Assembly: GCF_003023845.1 (NCBI RefSeq)
Contig: NZ_PYFT01000001.1
Location: 6,572,001 to 6,636,000, forward strand
Origin: Adhaeribacter arboris
Lineage (GTDB): Bacteria; Bacteroidota; Bacteroidia; Cytophagales; Hymenobacteraceae
Reading direction: 5' to 3'
Length of the DNA stretch: 64,000 nt
Shown here in pieces: positions 55,879 through 64,000 of this stretch. Positions within the stretch are counted from its first letter, which is position 1. Each line of letters starts with the position of its first letter. A program made the translations under genes and the position numbers. Under the pieces are notes generated by a model, which worked only from the letters and a program-made list of their open reading frames with translations, did no database searches and was not told the DNA's origin.

Positions 55879-58314
55879 ATGAAAGTAATACGAGCCGTTT
55901 TAAGCGTAGGTCTTGCTTTGGCCCTAATTATTGCTTTAAATACGTCCTTGGGAGTGGTGCCGCCCATAGGTAAATTCCTGAGTCCGTTTGTGGGATTCTG
56001 GCAAAATGCGGAAACGCGCGATAATCTAAAGGCCACTGAGCTGCCCATAACTGGCTTGCAAGCCCCAGTGCAGATTTTATATGACGAAAACCGCATACCT
56101 CATATTTTCGCCCAGAATAATTACGATATTTATTTTGCGCAGGGTTACGTAACAACAAAAGACCGCCTTTGGCAAATGGAATTTCAAACCCATGCGGCAG
56201 CCGGCCGAGTTTCCGAGATTATTGGTTCTAAAGCCATTGAATTTGATCGGTATCAGCGGCGGATGGGGATGGTGTACGGGGCGCAGCAATCGTTAAAAGC
56301 CATGCTCGCTGAGCCTCGCTCCCGGCAAATGCTCGAAGCTTTTACCGCCGGAGTTAACGCCTATATCGAACAGCTACGACCCAAAAATTATCCCCTGGAA
56401 TATAAATTACTAAACTACGCTCCGGAACCCTGGACACCTTTAAAATGCACTTTGTTACTCAAACTAATGGCTTACGACCTATCCGGCCGCAGCGATGACT
56501 TGCGTATGACGAATATCCTGCGGAAATACGGGCCGGAGGTTACTAAAAATTTATTTCCGGATTACCCTTTCCGGGAAGATCCCATTATTCCGGCGAATAC
56601 CCCCTTGGATTTTAAACCACTACCTATTCCGTCTGCACCCGCGTCATTTACCGCTCAATTAGCCGAGATTAAACGTCCGCAAGAACCAGATCCGGAGTTA
56701 GGTAGTAATAATTGGGCCGTTTCGGCAGAAAAATCCGCCACGGGATATCCCATTCTGGCGAACGATCCGCACCTGGAATTAAATTTACCATCCATTTGGT
56801 ACCAGGTGCAACTAATAACCCCCGACATGAACGTGTATGGCGTGTCGTTGCCGGGAGCACCCAACGTAATAATTGGTTTTAACGAGCACATTGGCTGGGG
56901 AGTAACCAACGTGGATGCCGATGTAATGGACTGGTACCAGATAAAATTTAAAGATAAAACCCAGCAACAATACTGGCATGCCCACCAATGGAAACCCGTC
57001 CGGAAAGTTATAGAAGAAATTAAAATTAAAGGAGCGCCTACGGTGTTCGATACGGTTTCTTATACCCATCATGGTCCCATTGTTTACGACGCGGCGGAAA
57101 AAGTATTTAACCACCAAACGCCGGTAAAACACGCCATGCGCTGGATGGCGCATGACTCTTCGAACGAACTTTTAGCGTTTTACCTCTTAAATCGGGCGCA
57201 CAATTACAACGATTACCGCCAGGCGCTTACCTATTATTCGGCCCCTGCCCAAAATTTTATTTACGCCGATGATGCCAAAAATATTGCTATCTGGCCTAAC
57301 GGTAAATTCCCACTGAAGTGGCCGGAGCAAGGCAAGTTTATTTTGGATGGTACCGATCCGGCGTACGATTGGCAAGGCTGGATTCCGCAAAGTCATAACC
57401 CGCACGTAGAAAATCCGGCCCGTGGTTTTGTAAGTTCGGCTAACCAATTTTCGGCCGATCCGAAGCAATATCCTTACTACCTGAATTGGCAATTTGCGGC
57501 GGCGCAACGCGGCATCCGGATTAATCAACGCCTCGCGGAGATGCAAAAGGTTACTGTAGATAGCATGCGCCAGTTGCAAAATGATAACCTGAACCTGCAG
57601 GCGCAAACCATTCTGCCCGCTTTACTCACCGCCGTACAAAAAGAAAAACTCTCGACAACCCAACAACAAGCTTTGGCGGTACTATCTTCCTGGAATTACT
57701 TTAACGATGCTCCTCAAATCGCGCCCAGTATTTTTCAGGAATGGTTGCCTGTTCTGAATAAGGCTATTTGGGACGATGAATTTGGCAGTACAAAAAATAG
57801 GGAACTCCGCTATCCGAGCGCGGATCGCACCATGCAACTTATTTTAACGGAACCGCAAGCCCGCTGGTTCGATAACCAAAACACCCCGGCTAAAGAAACT
57901 TTGGGGCAATTAATTACTACTACTTTTCAGGCTGCCGTAGATTCTTTGCAACAGCATTATGGCTCCTTGGGTCCGAAATGGCAATGGGCTCAGGTAAAAA
58001 GTACCGATATTTTACACATGGCTAAATTGCCCGGCTTCGGCAAAACGGATTTAATTATTGGTGGTGGGGCTGGTATTGTAAACGCTACGGGCGCCCGGCG
58101 GGGTCCTTCGTGGCGCATGGTAGTAGCTCTGGGGCCAGAGGTGCAAGGGTACGGCGTTTACCCCGGCGGCCAGTCCGGTAACCCGGGCAGTTTTTACTAC
58201 GACAATTTAATTGAAACCTGGCGCCAGGGTAAATTATTGAAACTGCCTTATCTTAAAACCGCCTCCGATCCGGCAGCTCAGCAGATGGTGTCCATAAGAT
58301 TAGTAAAAAAGTAA
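55879..58314 (+). CDS. Penicillin acylase family protein (Ntn hydrolase)
   Basis: 811 aa. An N-terminal hydrophobic segment (about 4-25) acts as signal or anchor. The self-cleavage site is GSNNWAVS with the nucleophile S276 following G275. Also YFAQGYVTTKDRLWQMEFQ, ILANDPHLELNLPSIWYQV and the beta-subunit NFIYADDAKNIAIW, GGQSGNPGSFYYDN, all typical. It is made as a precursor and cut into alpha and beta chains. Natural substrates (for example N-acyl-homoserine lactones) are unknown here. Confidence 0.93.
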   Translation: MKVIRAVLSVGLALALIIALNTSLGVVPPIGKFLSPFVGFWQNAETRDNLKATELPITGLQAPVQILYDENRIPHIFAQNNYDIYFAQGYVTTKDRLWQMEFQTHAAAGRVSEIIGSKAIEFDRYQRRMGMVYGAQQSLKAMLAEPRSRQMLEAFTAGVNAYIEQLRPKNYPLEYKLLNYAPEPWTPLKCTLLLKLMAYDLSGRSDDLRMTNILRKYGPEVTKNLFPDYPFREDPIIPANTPLDFKPLPIPSAPASFTAQLAEIKRPQEPDPELGSNNWAVSAEKSATGYPILANDPHLELNLPSIWYQVQLITPDMNVYGVSLPGAPNVIIGFNEHIGWGVTNVDADVMDWYQIKFKDKTQQQYWHAHQWKPVRKVIEEIKIKGAPTVFDTVSYTHHGPIVYDAAEKVFNHQTPVKHAMRWMAHDSSNELLAFYLLNRAHNYNDYRQALTYYSAPAQNFIYADDAKNIAIWPNGKFPLKWPEQGKFILDGTDPAYDWQGWIPQSHNPHVENPARGFVSSANQFSADPKQYPYYLNWQFAAAQRGIRINQRLAEMQKVTVDSMRQLQNDNLNLQAQTILPALLTAVQKEKLSTTQQQALAVLSSWNYFNDAPQIAPSIFQEWLPVLNKAIWDDEFGSTKNRELRYPSADRTMQLILTEPQARWFDNQNTPAKETLGQLITTTFQAAVDSLQQHYGSLGPKWQWAQVKSTDILHMAKLPGFGKTDLIIGGGAGIVNATGARRGPSWRMVVALGPEVQGYGVYPGGQSGNPGSFYYDNLIETWRQGKLLKLPYLKTASDPAAQQMVSIRLVKK

Positions 58315-58660
58315 ACTAATTAATTTTATTTATATTATTCAGGTAGTAGCTACTAGGTTAACTTAGAACAACTGGTGTAGCTTTACTGAAAATCTTGGCA
58401 AAAGGTATTAATCAAAAATCATCATCTAAGTAGGAAGGGTAGCCTTCGCGAACGCAAAAGTATTCGGAGTAGATTTTTAATTTTTCGAGGTTTAAAGCGT
58501 TCGTAAAAGGTAATATTGGTAAGTAAAGGCGTTTAAAAAGTGCTTTCTTTTTAAGTAAAGAAAATCAGGTATTTTATTTCTGAAAGTTATAAGTTAAAAA
58601 ATTCTGTTCCGCTATTGCGTACGTACAACCATACTACAAACAGCGCAAAAATTTAGATAA
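58315..58660. other. Intergenic region before the lyase-like gene
   Basis: 346 bases, no gene. A short GC patch (TTCGCGAACGCAAAAG, about 58446) resembles a site near 45140 (TTTGCGAACGCAAA) upstream of the lipoprotein gene. Confidence 0.45.
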
Positions 58661-59701
58661 ATGAAAAAAATAACCAGCCTATTTGTTTGGCTAGCGTTTA
58701 GTACGGCATTTGGTTTTTTAACGAGTTGCCAATCATCGGGCAAACAGGAAGAAAAAACGGAAGTGGCCACTACCGAAAAAGTAGAAGCAAAACAAACCCA
58801 GATTCAATCGGCGATTGATTCAATTCCGGCTATTCCGGATTCAGTAAAAACAGCCGAGGTAGTTCCGGCGAAAGTTTCGGCCCCATCCGCTAAGTTAGCG
58901 GCCCAGGAAACAACCTTAAAGAAAGCTAAGCCTCTCCGGAAAAAAAACGATTCTCCCGTTAAACCCAAAAAGCCGGTACTCGTACGGCCGCAACTACCCG
59001 TTAAACGCATGAATCTGAGATCGGAAGTAAGTTTTGCGGAAGGCATTCCGGAAGATTTAAAAAAACAAGTTACTACCGCGCACGGACTAACTTTAGATAA
59101 GCAAAAAACCTGGAAAGGCCAGCCGCTCGCCCGGTTTGAGCTCACCCCCGAAGATGTGCAGCAAGGAGTAGTGCGTTCCGAAATTTTATTAAAGCCTGAT
59201 AACGAAGCAGAAGTAAAGTACGGCTGGGTAATGTATTTTCCGAAAGAATACTGGGAGCCTTCGGATGAATTTGATATTGTAATGCAGTTACACGGCTACG
59301 ACGATAAAATTTTAGGCGAAAAAGCCCGTAATCCGCAGTTTGCTTTGCACGTGCATAAAGACCATTTAAAAGTTACCATTCACCACTCCGATTTACCGGT
59401 AAACACAAATAAAAACGATATGGATGAAAAGTTTGATCTGGGACCTCTACCCAAAGATAAATATTTGGAAATGGTTCTGGAAATAAAACATTCTTACGAT
59501 CCGGACGGGTACGCCCGGTTGTTTATCAACGGTAAAAAAGTAATGGATTATAAAGGCGGTACTAGTTTTAATGATCTTCGCAAGTACCCTTACTTTAAAG
59601 CGGGTATTTACAACCGTAAAGTACAATTACCCCGCGTGGTGTATATTTCTAACATCCGGCACGGTAACTCAAAATCCAGCTATAAAGATGTAGCGCCTTA
59701 A
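58661..59701 (+). CDS. Polysaccharide-lyase-like lipoprotein (heparin lyase I fold)
   Basis: 346 aa. Lipoprotein signal ending at LTSCQSS, then a Lys/Pro/Ala-rich linker to about residue 115. The C-terminal domain shows RSEILLKPDN..VKYGWVMYFP, FDIVMQLHGYDD and GYARLFINGKKVMDYKGG, YFKAGIYNR, the jelly-roll pattern of PF14099-type polysaccharide lyases. Substrate unknown. It is a lipoprotein, probably on the outer membrane. Confidence 0.8.
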   Translation: MKKITSLFVWLAFSTAFGFLTSCQSSGKQEEKTEVATTEKVEAKQTQIQSAIDSIPAIPDSVKTAEVVPAKVSAPSAKLAAQETTLKKAKPLRKKNDSPVKPKKPVLVRPQLPVKRMNLRSEVSFAEGIPEDLKKQVTTAHGLTLDKQKTWKGQPLARFELTPEDVQQGVVRSEILLKPDNEAEVKYGWVMYFPKEYWEPSDEFDIVMQLHGYDDKILGEKARNPQFALHVHKDHLKVTIHHSDLPVNTNKNDMDEKFDLGPLPKDKYLEMVLEIKHSYDPDGYARLFINGKKVMDYKGGTSFNDLRKYPYFKAGIYNRKVQLPRVVYISNIRHGNSKSSYKDVAP

Positions 59702-59728
59702 ATTTTACGGTTTCACTTTTAAATTAAG

Positions 59729-59756
59729 CAGCCGATTAATTTAAACGGCTGTTCGT
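59729..59756 (+). terminator. Weak terminator-like hairpin
   Basis: CAGCCG (59729-59734) pairs with CGGCTG (59746-59751) and is followed by TTCGTTATTT. It lies 28 bases after the stop. Confidence 0.4.
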
Positions 59757-59833
59757 TATTTCTCTAGTAAATTACCCATAGGAGCAAGTGTGCTTTTAAA
59801 GAGATTTTTATAGGTTCCAAATAATCCAACAGA

Positions 59834-60577
59834 ATGGAATACGAACTTCGGTCTACCTGGAAAAAAACTTTTGAATTTAACTGGAAATTCGGTCTTTTTC
59901 TAATTCTAATTGTTTGTGTTCCGCGATTTATTTTGGTGCTTAATGCTAACGTTTCGGGTAATTACGGGGTAATAGGTTTGGTTATGTTGCTATCGGCACT
60001 GGCGCCATTTATTTTTTTAACGAAATCCGGACGCCTAAAAATTGGCATCACCAAACCCCAAAAATATTCCTGGCTAGTAATTGCTTTCATAGCGGGCTTA
60101 GTTTTTAGTTTCCTGCTTTACTTTTTAGGGGAAAGTTTGTTTTGCAACACTGTGGAAAATTGGTATGCCTACATCGGTAAATCGTATAATATTCCGAGCA
60201 ACATGCCCTCTTCGGATAAAGCCATTTTATTTACTATTGTTGCCTTAACGGGTATGACTTTTAGCCCCATTGGCGAAGAATTATTCTTCCGGGGAATTGT
60301 TCACTCCAGTTTTGCCGAATCGATTGGTGATAAAAATGCTTCGGTGGTAGATAGTGCGGCCTTTGCCGTAGTGCATATTTCTCACTTCGGATTAGTATAC
60401 CTCCACCAGCAATGGAAATTCTTATGGGTTCCGGCGTTGCTTTGGGTAATAAGTATGTTCCTGGTAAGTGTATTATTTTTCGCGTGTAGAAGAAATTCCG
60501 GTTCTATTTTAGGGGCTATTTTGTGTCATGCCGCCTTTAACTTGGGAATGATTTATTGTATATTTTATTTGTTGTAA
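59834..60577 (+). CDS. CPBP family intramembrane metalloprotease
   Basis: 247 aa, about seven to eight helices. Motif 1 is FSPIGEELFFRGIVH (EExxxR), motif 2 includes AFAVVHISHFGLVY, and motif 3 LCHAAFNLG. These match the Abi/CPBP (CAAX protease) family. Its partner protein or substrate is not indicated by neighbours. Confidence 0.88.
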   Translation: MEYELRSTWKKTFEFNWKFGLFLILIVCVPRFILVLNANVSGNYGVIGLVMLLSALAPFIFLTKSGRLKIGITKPQKYSWLVIAFIAGLVFSFLLYFLGESLFCNTVENWYAYIGKSYNIPSNMPSSDKAILFTIVALTGMTFSPIGEELFFRGIVHSSFAESIGDKNASVVDSAAFAVVHISHFGLVYLHQQWKFLWVPALLWVISMFLVSVLFFACRRNSGSILGAILCHAAFNLGMIYCIFYLL

Positions 60578-60646
60578 TTTTTTTAGAGAAGAAATAGTCC
60601 CACATTTAAAAGACCTATGTAGAGCCTGACTACATCTGATTGTATT

Positions 60647-62518
60647 ATGAGAAGCGGAAATATCCTTTTAAATACTTTACAAAAGTTAACCAGAAAAAAT
60701 CTTTTATCTAATTGCTGGCGTCAATTACTAAACCCTACTAGCAGGCAAAAAATACTCTTGGTTTTATTTTTTCTAAGTTCTTTAAGTCATTATTTTCCTC
60801 TACAAGCGCAACGATTATCCCGCGACCAGGCAGTTAATTTATTAACCAACCAAGTAGGGTACCAGCCTTCCTCTACCAAGACGGTCCAGACTAAAGGAAC
60901 GGAAAAAAGAAGTTTTGAAGTAATAGAAGTTACCACTGGTCAGGTTGCCTATCAAGCTACGCTGATTCCGCGGCAGGGTGATTTTGGCGACTATCTTACC
61001 GCTGACTTCAGCAAGTTGGTAAAGGAAGGGCAATATTATTTGCGGTCCGATACGCTCCGGTCTTATCCTTTTAGTATTTCCCGCCAGGTGTATCAGCCCG
61101 AAATAGATAAGATCGTTCGTTATTTTTCTTTGCAGCGTTGCGGAGCTAGTACCACGGGTTACTTATCTCCCTGCCACATAGATGATGGAATTCGTTTTGA
61201 TAATGGCCAGCACCAGGACGTTACCGGTGGGTGGCACGACGCGAGTGATTTACGAAAATGGGTTTCAGCTACTATTTACGGCGTGATGGGTTTAGCCCGA
61301 GCTTACCAATTGCAAGAACCCCAAAACCAGAAAGCTATTTTAGAGGAGTTGCGGTGGGGGAATCAGTATTTTTTAAAAATGCAGGAGCCGCAAGGCTACG
61401 TCATGGATTTTATTGGCGGCGATTTAAAAAAGCATTCTGATAACAACCGTTGGACCGATAATAAATTAGCCAACGGAACCGCGGCTATTAAGCTGGTAGA
61501 ACCCAATGCCGGTACTTCGAAGCAGCTTATGCTGGTGGCCGGAAACCAAGACGACCGGATTATTCAAACCCAAGCCGTAGAAATATCGGCGCAGTATAAC
61601 TTTATTACTGCCGAGGCCATGGTAGCGCGCATTACTCAAAAAACCGACCCGGCTTATGCCAAAAAATGCTTGGCAGCAGCGCAAAAGTGTTACGCGTGGT
61701 GCCTGAAATCTAACCGTGATACGACTGCTGCCAATATCGGTGCGGCCCTGCAGGCAGCTCTTGAAATGTACAAAACCACTAACCAGGTAATTTATCAAAA
61801 ACGGGCAACGGAACTTGCGCAGCTATTAAAAAAAATACAAGCCACCAATCTTGCTAAAGGTGTGGCGGGCTTTTTCTACACTTCCTTATCCAGCCAGGAA
61901 CCCGACAAAAATATTTGGACTGGCTGCCAGGCTTTTATTGGTTTAAGCGATTTAGTGCAGTTATTCCCAAAGGACAAAGACGCGCCTCTATGGAAAACCT
62001 TGATAAAAAATTATGCGGAAAATTATCTTTTGCTGCTCGCTCAGAAAAACAGTTTCGGCATTGTGCCCTGGGGTTTATACGAAAAGAAAGATCCCGGCGG
62101 AAGCCGAAAAGTCGGGGAGTATTGGTACCGCTACTTTATGGAGCCGCAACTGGAGTGGTGGGTGGGTATTAATTCTAATGTAGCTTCGGCGGGCATTGGA
62201 CTTTTAAAAGCGGGTACTATTCTAAAAAACGACCAAATGAAGGCCGTCGCCCAAAAGCAACTGGACTGGATCTTGGGCGCCAATCCGTTCAACAGTTCTA
62301 CCTTGGTAGGAGCAGGCTATAACCATCCGCCGCATTTCGGGGGTTCCTCTTTTCTGCCTAACACGCCCGTATTGCCCGGAGCCGTACTGAACGGTTTAGG
62401 TGGCGACCCAACCGATATGCCTGTAATTGGTAAAGGCGATTGGCAGATTTCTGAATACTGGACGCCCATGGTGGCTCATACCTTGTGGTTACTGGCGGAA
62501 TTAGGAGCGGTTAAATAA
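60647..62518 (+). CDS. Glycoside hydrolase family 9 protein (endoglucanase-like)
   Basis: 623 aa. After a hydrophobic segment (about 36-54) comes an Ig-like N-terminal domain (LLTNQVGYQP...), then the (alpha/alpha)6 catalytic domain with GGWHDASD (D198 and D201; nucleophile/base side) and the acid E603 in WQISEYWTP. C-terminal NPFNSSTLVGAGYNHPPHFGGSS is GH9-like. The signal has an unusually long n-region of 35 residues, with no later ATG to replace it. Substrate likely beta-glucan. Confidence 0.92.
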   Translation: MRSGNILLNTLQKLTRKNLLSNCWRQLLNPTSRQKILLVLFFLSSLSHYFPLQAQRLSRDQAVNLLTNQVGYQPSSTKTVQTKGTEKRSFEVIEVTTGQVAYQATLIPRQGDFGDYLTADFSKLVKEGQYYLRSDTLRSYPFSISRQVYQPEIDKIVRYFSLQRCGASTTGYLSPCHIDDGIRFDNGQHQDVTGGWHDASDLRKWVSATIYGVMGLARAYQLQEPQNQKAILEELRWGNQYFLKMQEPQGYVMDFIGGDLKKHSDNNRWTDNKLANGTAAIKLVEPNAGTSKQLMLVAGNQDDRIIQTQAVEISAQYNFITAEAMVARITQKTDPAYAKKCLAAAQKCYAWCLKSNRDTTAANIGAALQAALEMYKTTNQVIYQKRATELAQLLKKIQATNLAKGVAGFFYTSLSSQEPDKNIWTGCQAFIGLSDLVQLFPKDKDAPLWKTLIKNYAENYLLLLAQKNSFGIVPWGLYEKKDPGGSRKVGEYWYRYFMEPQLEWWVGINSNVASAGIGLLKAGTILKNDQMKAVAQKQLDWILGANPFNSSTLVGAGYNHPPHFGGSSFLPNTPVLPGAVLNGLGGDPTDMPVIGKGDWQISEYWTPMVAHTLWLLAELGAVK

Positions 62519-63355
62519 TAAACAGTTAAGCTAGTAACGCTTAAGTCAGGAGATTATATAGCAGCATTTCTTACTAGTGGCTTCCTGAAAATTGAATTTT
62601 AAAGGCAGTAGAAGCGAAGCAATATATATACTAAAAGCGTACCATTCAGGAAGTAAAAAGTAGCTTTCAAAACAAGGTCCTCTCTTTCTATATTTCTATA
62701 AACCTGACTTAATAGCTACAAACCTGGTTGATGGCAGCCCAAACTTTGGTAATTATTTGAAAATGAAGTGGTAATGCGGGAATATACCCGTTCAAAAACC
62801 TTGATTTCGCAGATATAAGTACATGGTTGAAGGCCGGCTTTATAAAAGCTTAATATTCCGTGAAAAATGAAGTTTAGGCAGAATTTGCTCTAACCATTAG
62901 AGGAGCTACCGGTGGTAAATTTTTAGCAAAGCAAATTTCTTCTGAAAAATATTTAGGTTCATAGTTCTTTTACCTGTATCAAAGGCAACGAATATCCAAG
63001 TAAGTAATCTCAGATTAGTTTTATACAACACTTCAGGTTTAAAATCGCGTCATGAATAGATTGGGTAATTTCGGCTGCATATTACTTTATCTAAAAATAT
63101 TTTTAAGAATTAACGAATTATTTCTATAATTTATACTTATATATTAATATTTATTTATTAAATAGCATTAACTTTAGCTAATTCTTTAAGTAAACCAACA
63201 ATGATGAAGGCAGGCGTTTAAAGTATTTACTTCTTTGAACGAGAGGCATCTTGCTTATTAAAATTCTGCATTTCCGAACTACTTTCTTAAAAGCGAAACA
63301 AGCCTGTTCCTCCTTAAAAAACTGATCCACTGAATTTTCATACCCAACTAAACCC
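62519..63355. other. Intergenic region before the glycosyltransferase
   Basis: 837 bases with no convincing ORF, AT-rich towards the right (about 63100-63190). No repeat, RNA motif or terminator that I can name. Confidence 0.55.
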
Positions 63356-64000
63356 ATGAAAGTTGCGCACCTTATTCTTACTCATAATCAACCCAGACAC
63401 GTAGAGCGCCTGATTAAACAACTCCTGTACGCCGATGATGCTATCTTTATTCACGTGGACAAAAAAGCCGATCTTTCTTCTTATCATAGTTTAAAGAGTT
63501 ATAGAAATGTATTTTTTATTAACAACCGGGTAGCCGTTGACTGGGGTTCTTATAATGTTGTGGAGGCTACTTTGAATAGTTTTCAGGAAATGCTTCACGC
63601 CAGCGGCCAATACCAATATTTTAATTTGGTAAGCGGTGCTGATTATGCTTTACAAACTGCCGGAACTATTCATCAATTTTTAGAAGCTCATCCGGGCAAA
63701 GCTTTTATGAGTTATCAATTAATAAATGAGGAATGGCCGGAAGCCATACCCAGAATAACGGAGTACCACTTTAATAATTATCGGTTTCCGGGAAAGTACT
63801 TGCTACAAAAAATAATGAATAAAGTATTGGCGAAAAGAACCATGCCCAATGGCCTAATACCCGTGGGGCGTTCCCAATGGTTTACCATCTCCACGAATTG
63901 TGTGCAGTATATTTTAGAATATTGGGCCGCTCACCCGGCTTTAAGACGCTTTACTAAGCTTACTTGGGCGCCCGATGAATTTATATTTCAAACTATTCTT
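63356..64000 (+). CDS. Core-2/I-branching-type beta-1,6-N-acetylglucosaminyltransferase (GT14), 3' end off window
   Basis: 215 codons seen, no stop. It starts MKVAHLILTHNQPRHVERLI, then DDAIFIHVDKKADLS, WGSYNVVEATLNSF, YFNLVSGADYAL, the block PVGRSQWFTIST and TWAPDEFIFQTIL at the edge, all GT14 signatures. It transfers a sugar to a glycan; the acceptor is unknown. No signal peptide, so it faces the cytoplasm. Confidence 0.92.
   Translation, partial: MKVAHLILTHNQPRHVERLIKQLLYADDAIFIHVDKKADLSSYHSLKSYRNVFFINNRVAVDWGSYNVVEATLNSFQEMLHASGQYQYFNLVSGADYALQTAGTIHQFLEAHPGKAFMSYQLINEEWPEAIPRITEYHFNNYRFPGKYLLQKIMNKVLAKRTMPNGLIPVGRSQWFTISTNCVQYILEYWAAHPALRRFTKLTWAPDEFIFQTIL

Noticed and set aside
55704-56096. 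130-aa minus ORF
   Set aside because: It overlaps the start of the penicillin acylase gene on the opposite strand; no recognisable domain.

Overview
The window (about 42% GC by eye) looks like the chromosome of a Bacteroidota bacterium of the Cytophagales, probably Hymenobacteraceae and Adhaeribacter-like. This placement is inferred from gene content and was not confirmed by any search. Supporting signs are an alternative complex III (ActABCDEF) operon joined to an aa3-type oxidase, Bacteroidota-type promoters (TTTG, about 19-20 bp, TAnnTTTG), A-rich translation starts mostly without Shine-Dalgarno sequences, an OMP_b-brl_3 TonB receptor, a GSCFA protein, monomeric NADP-isocitrate dehydrogenase, HemJ and DUF420. 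I saw no rRNA, tRNA, CRISPR array, prophage or insertion sequence.

Layout. 1-6.4 kb (minus strand): the 5' part of priA cut by the window edge, a YyaL/DUF255 thioredoxin-like gene broken by a one-base deletion in a C7/G7 run, a GSCFA protein, and the rpsF-rpsR-rplI ribosomal operon. 6.4-7.3 kb: an AT-rich leader with a good promoter. 7.3-24.0 kb (plus): one long respiratory gene cluster. ActABCDEF oxidises menaquinol. The aa3 oxidase (subunits II, I, two subunit III proteins, subunit IV) takes the electrons to oxygen. CtaA and CtaB make heme A, a SCO protein serves CuA assembly, and DUF420 and a small CxxC protein close the cluster. 24-32.9 kb: an RluE-type pseudouridine synthase, DnaK, a patatin lipase, a PAS-LuxR regulator, and a 7-TM protein / histidine kinase / response regulator module.

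33.2-37.3 kb (minus) is the most distinctive accessory block: a protealysin-like M4 protease, its probable inhibitor emfourin, a DNA/RNA non-specific nuclease, a 97-aa unknown protein and a predicted outer-membrane protein. A perfect 19-bp hairpin separates the protease from the inhibitor. On either side, at about 33.0 and 38.2 kb, lie two diverged copies of a dispersed intergenic repeat of about 220 bp.

38.6-64 kb is mainly housekeeping: TonB-dependent receptor, GAF protein, YqjM-like OYE, endonuclease V, HemJ, a lipoprotein with YD-like repeats, monomeric Icd, mannose-1-phosphate guanylyltransferase with KdsD-type isomerase, RecQ, PurD, bacilliredoxin and penicillin acylase. It ends with a carbohydrate-active stretch: a polysaccharide-lyase-like lipoprotein, a CPBP protease, a GH9 glucanase, and the start of a GT14-type glycosyltransferase cut by the right edge. 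purD is flanked on both sides by modules built from the same short words (AATCCGCG type) around look-alike terminators.
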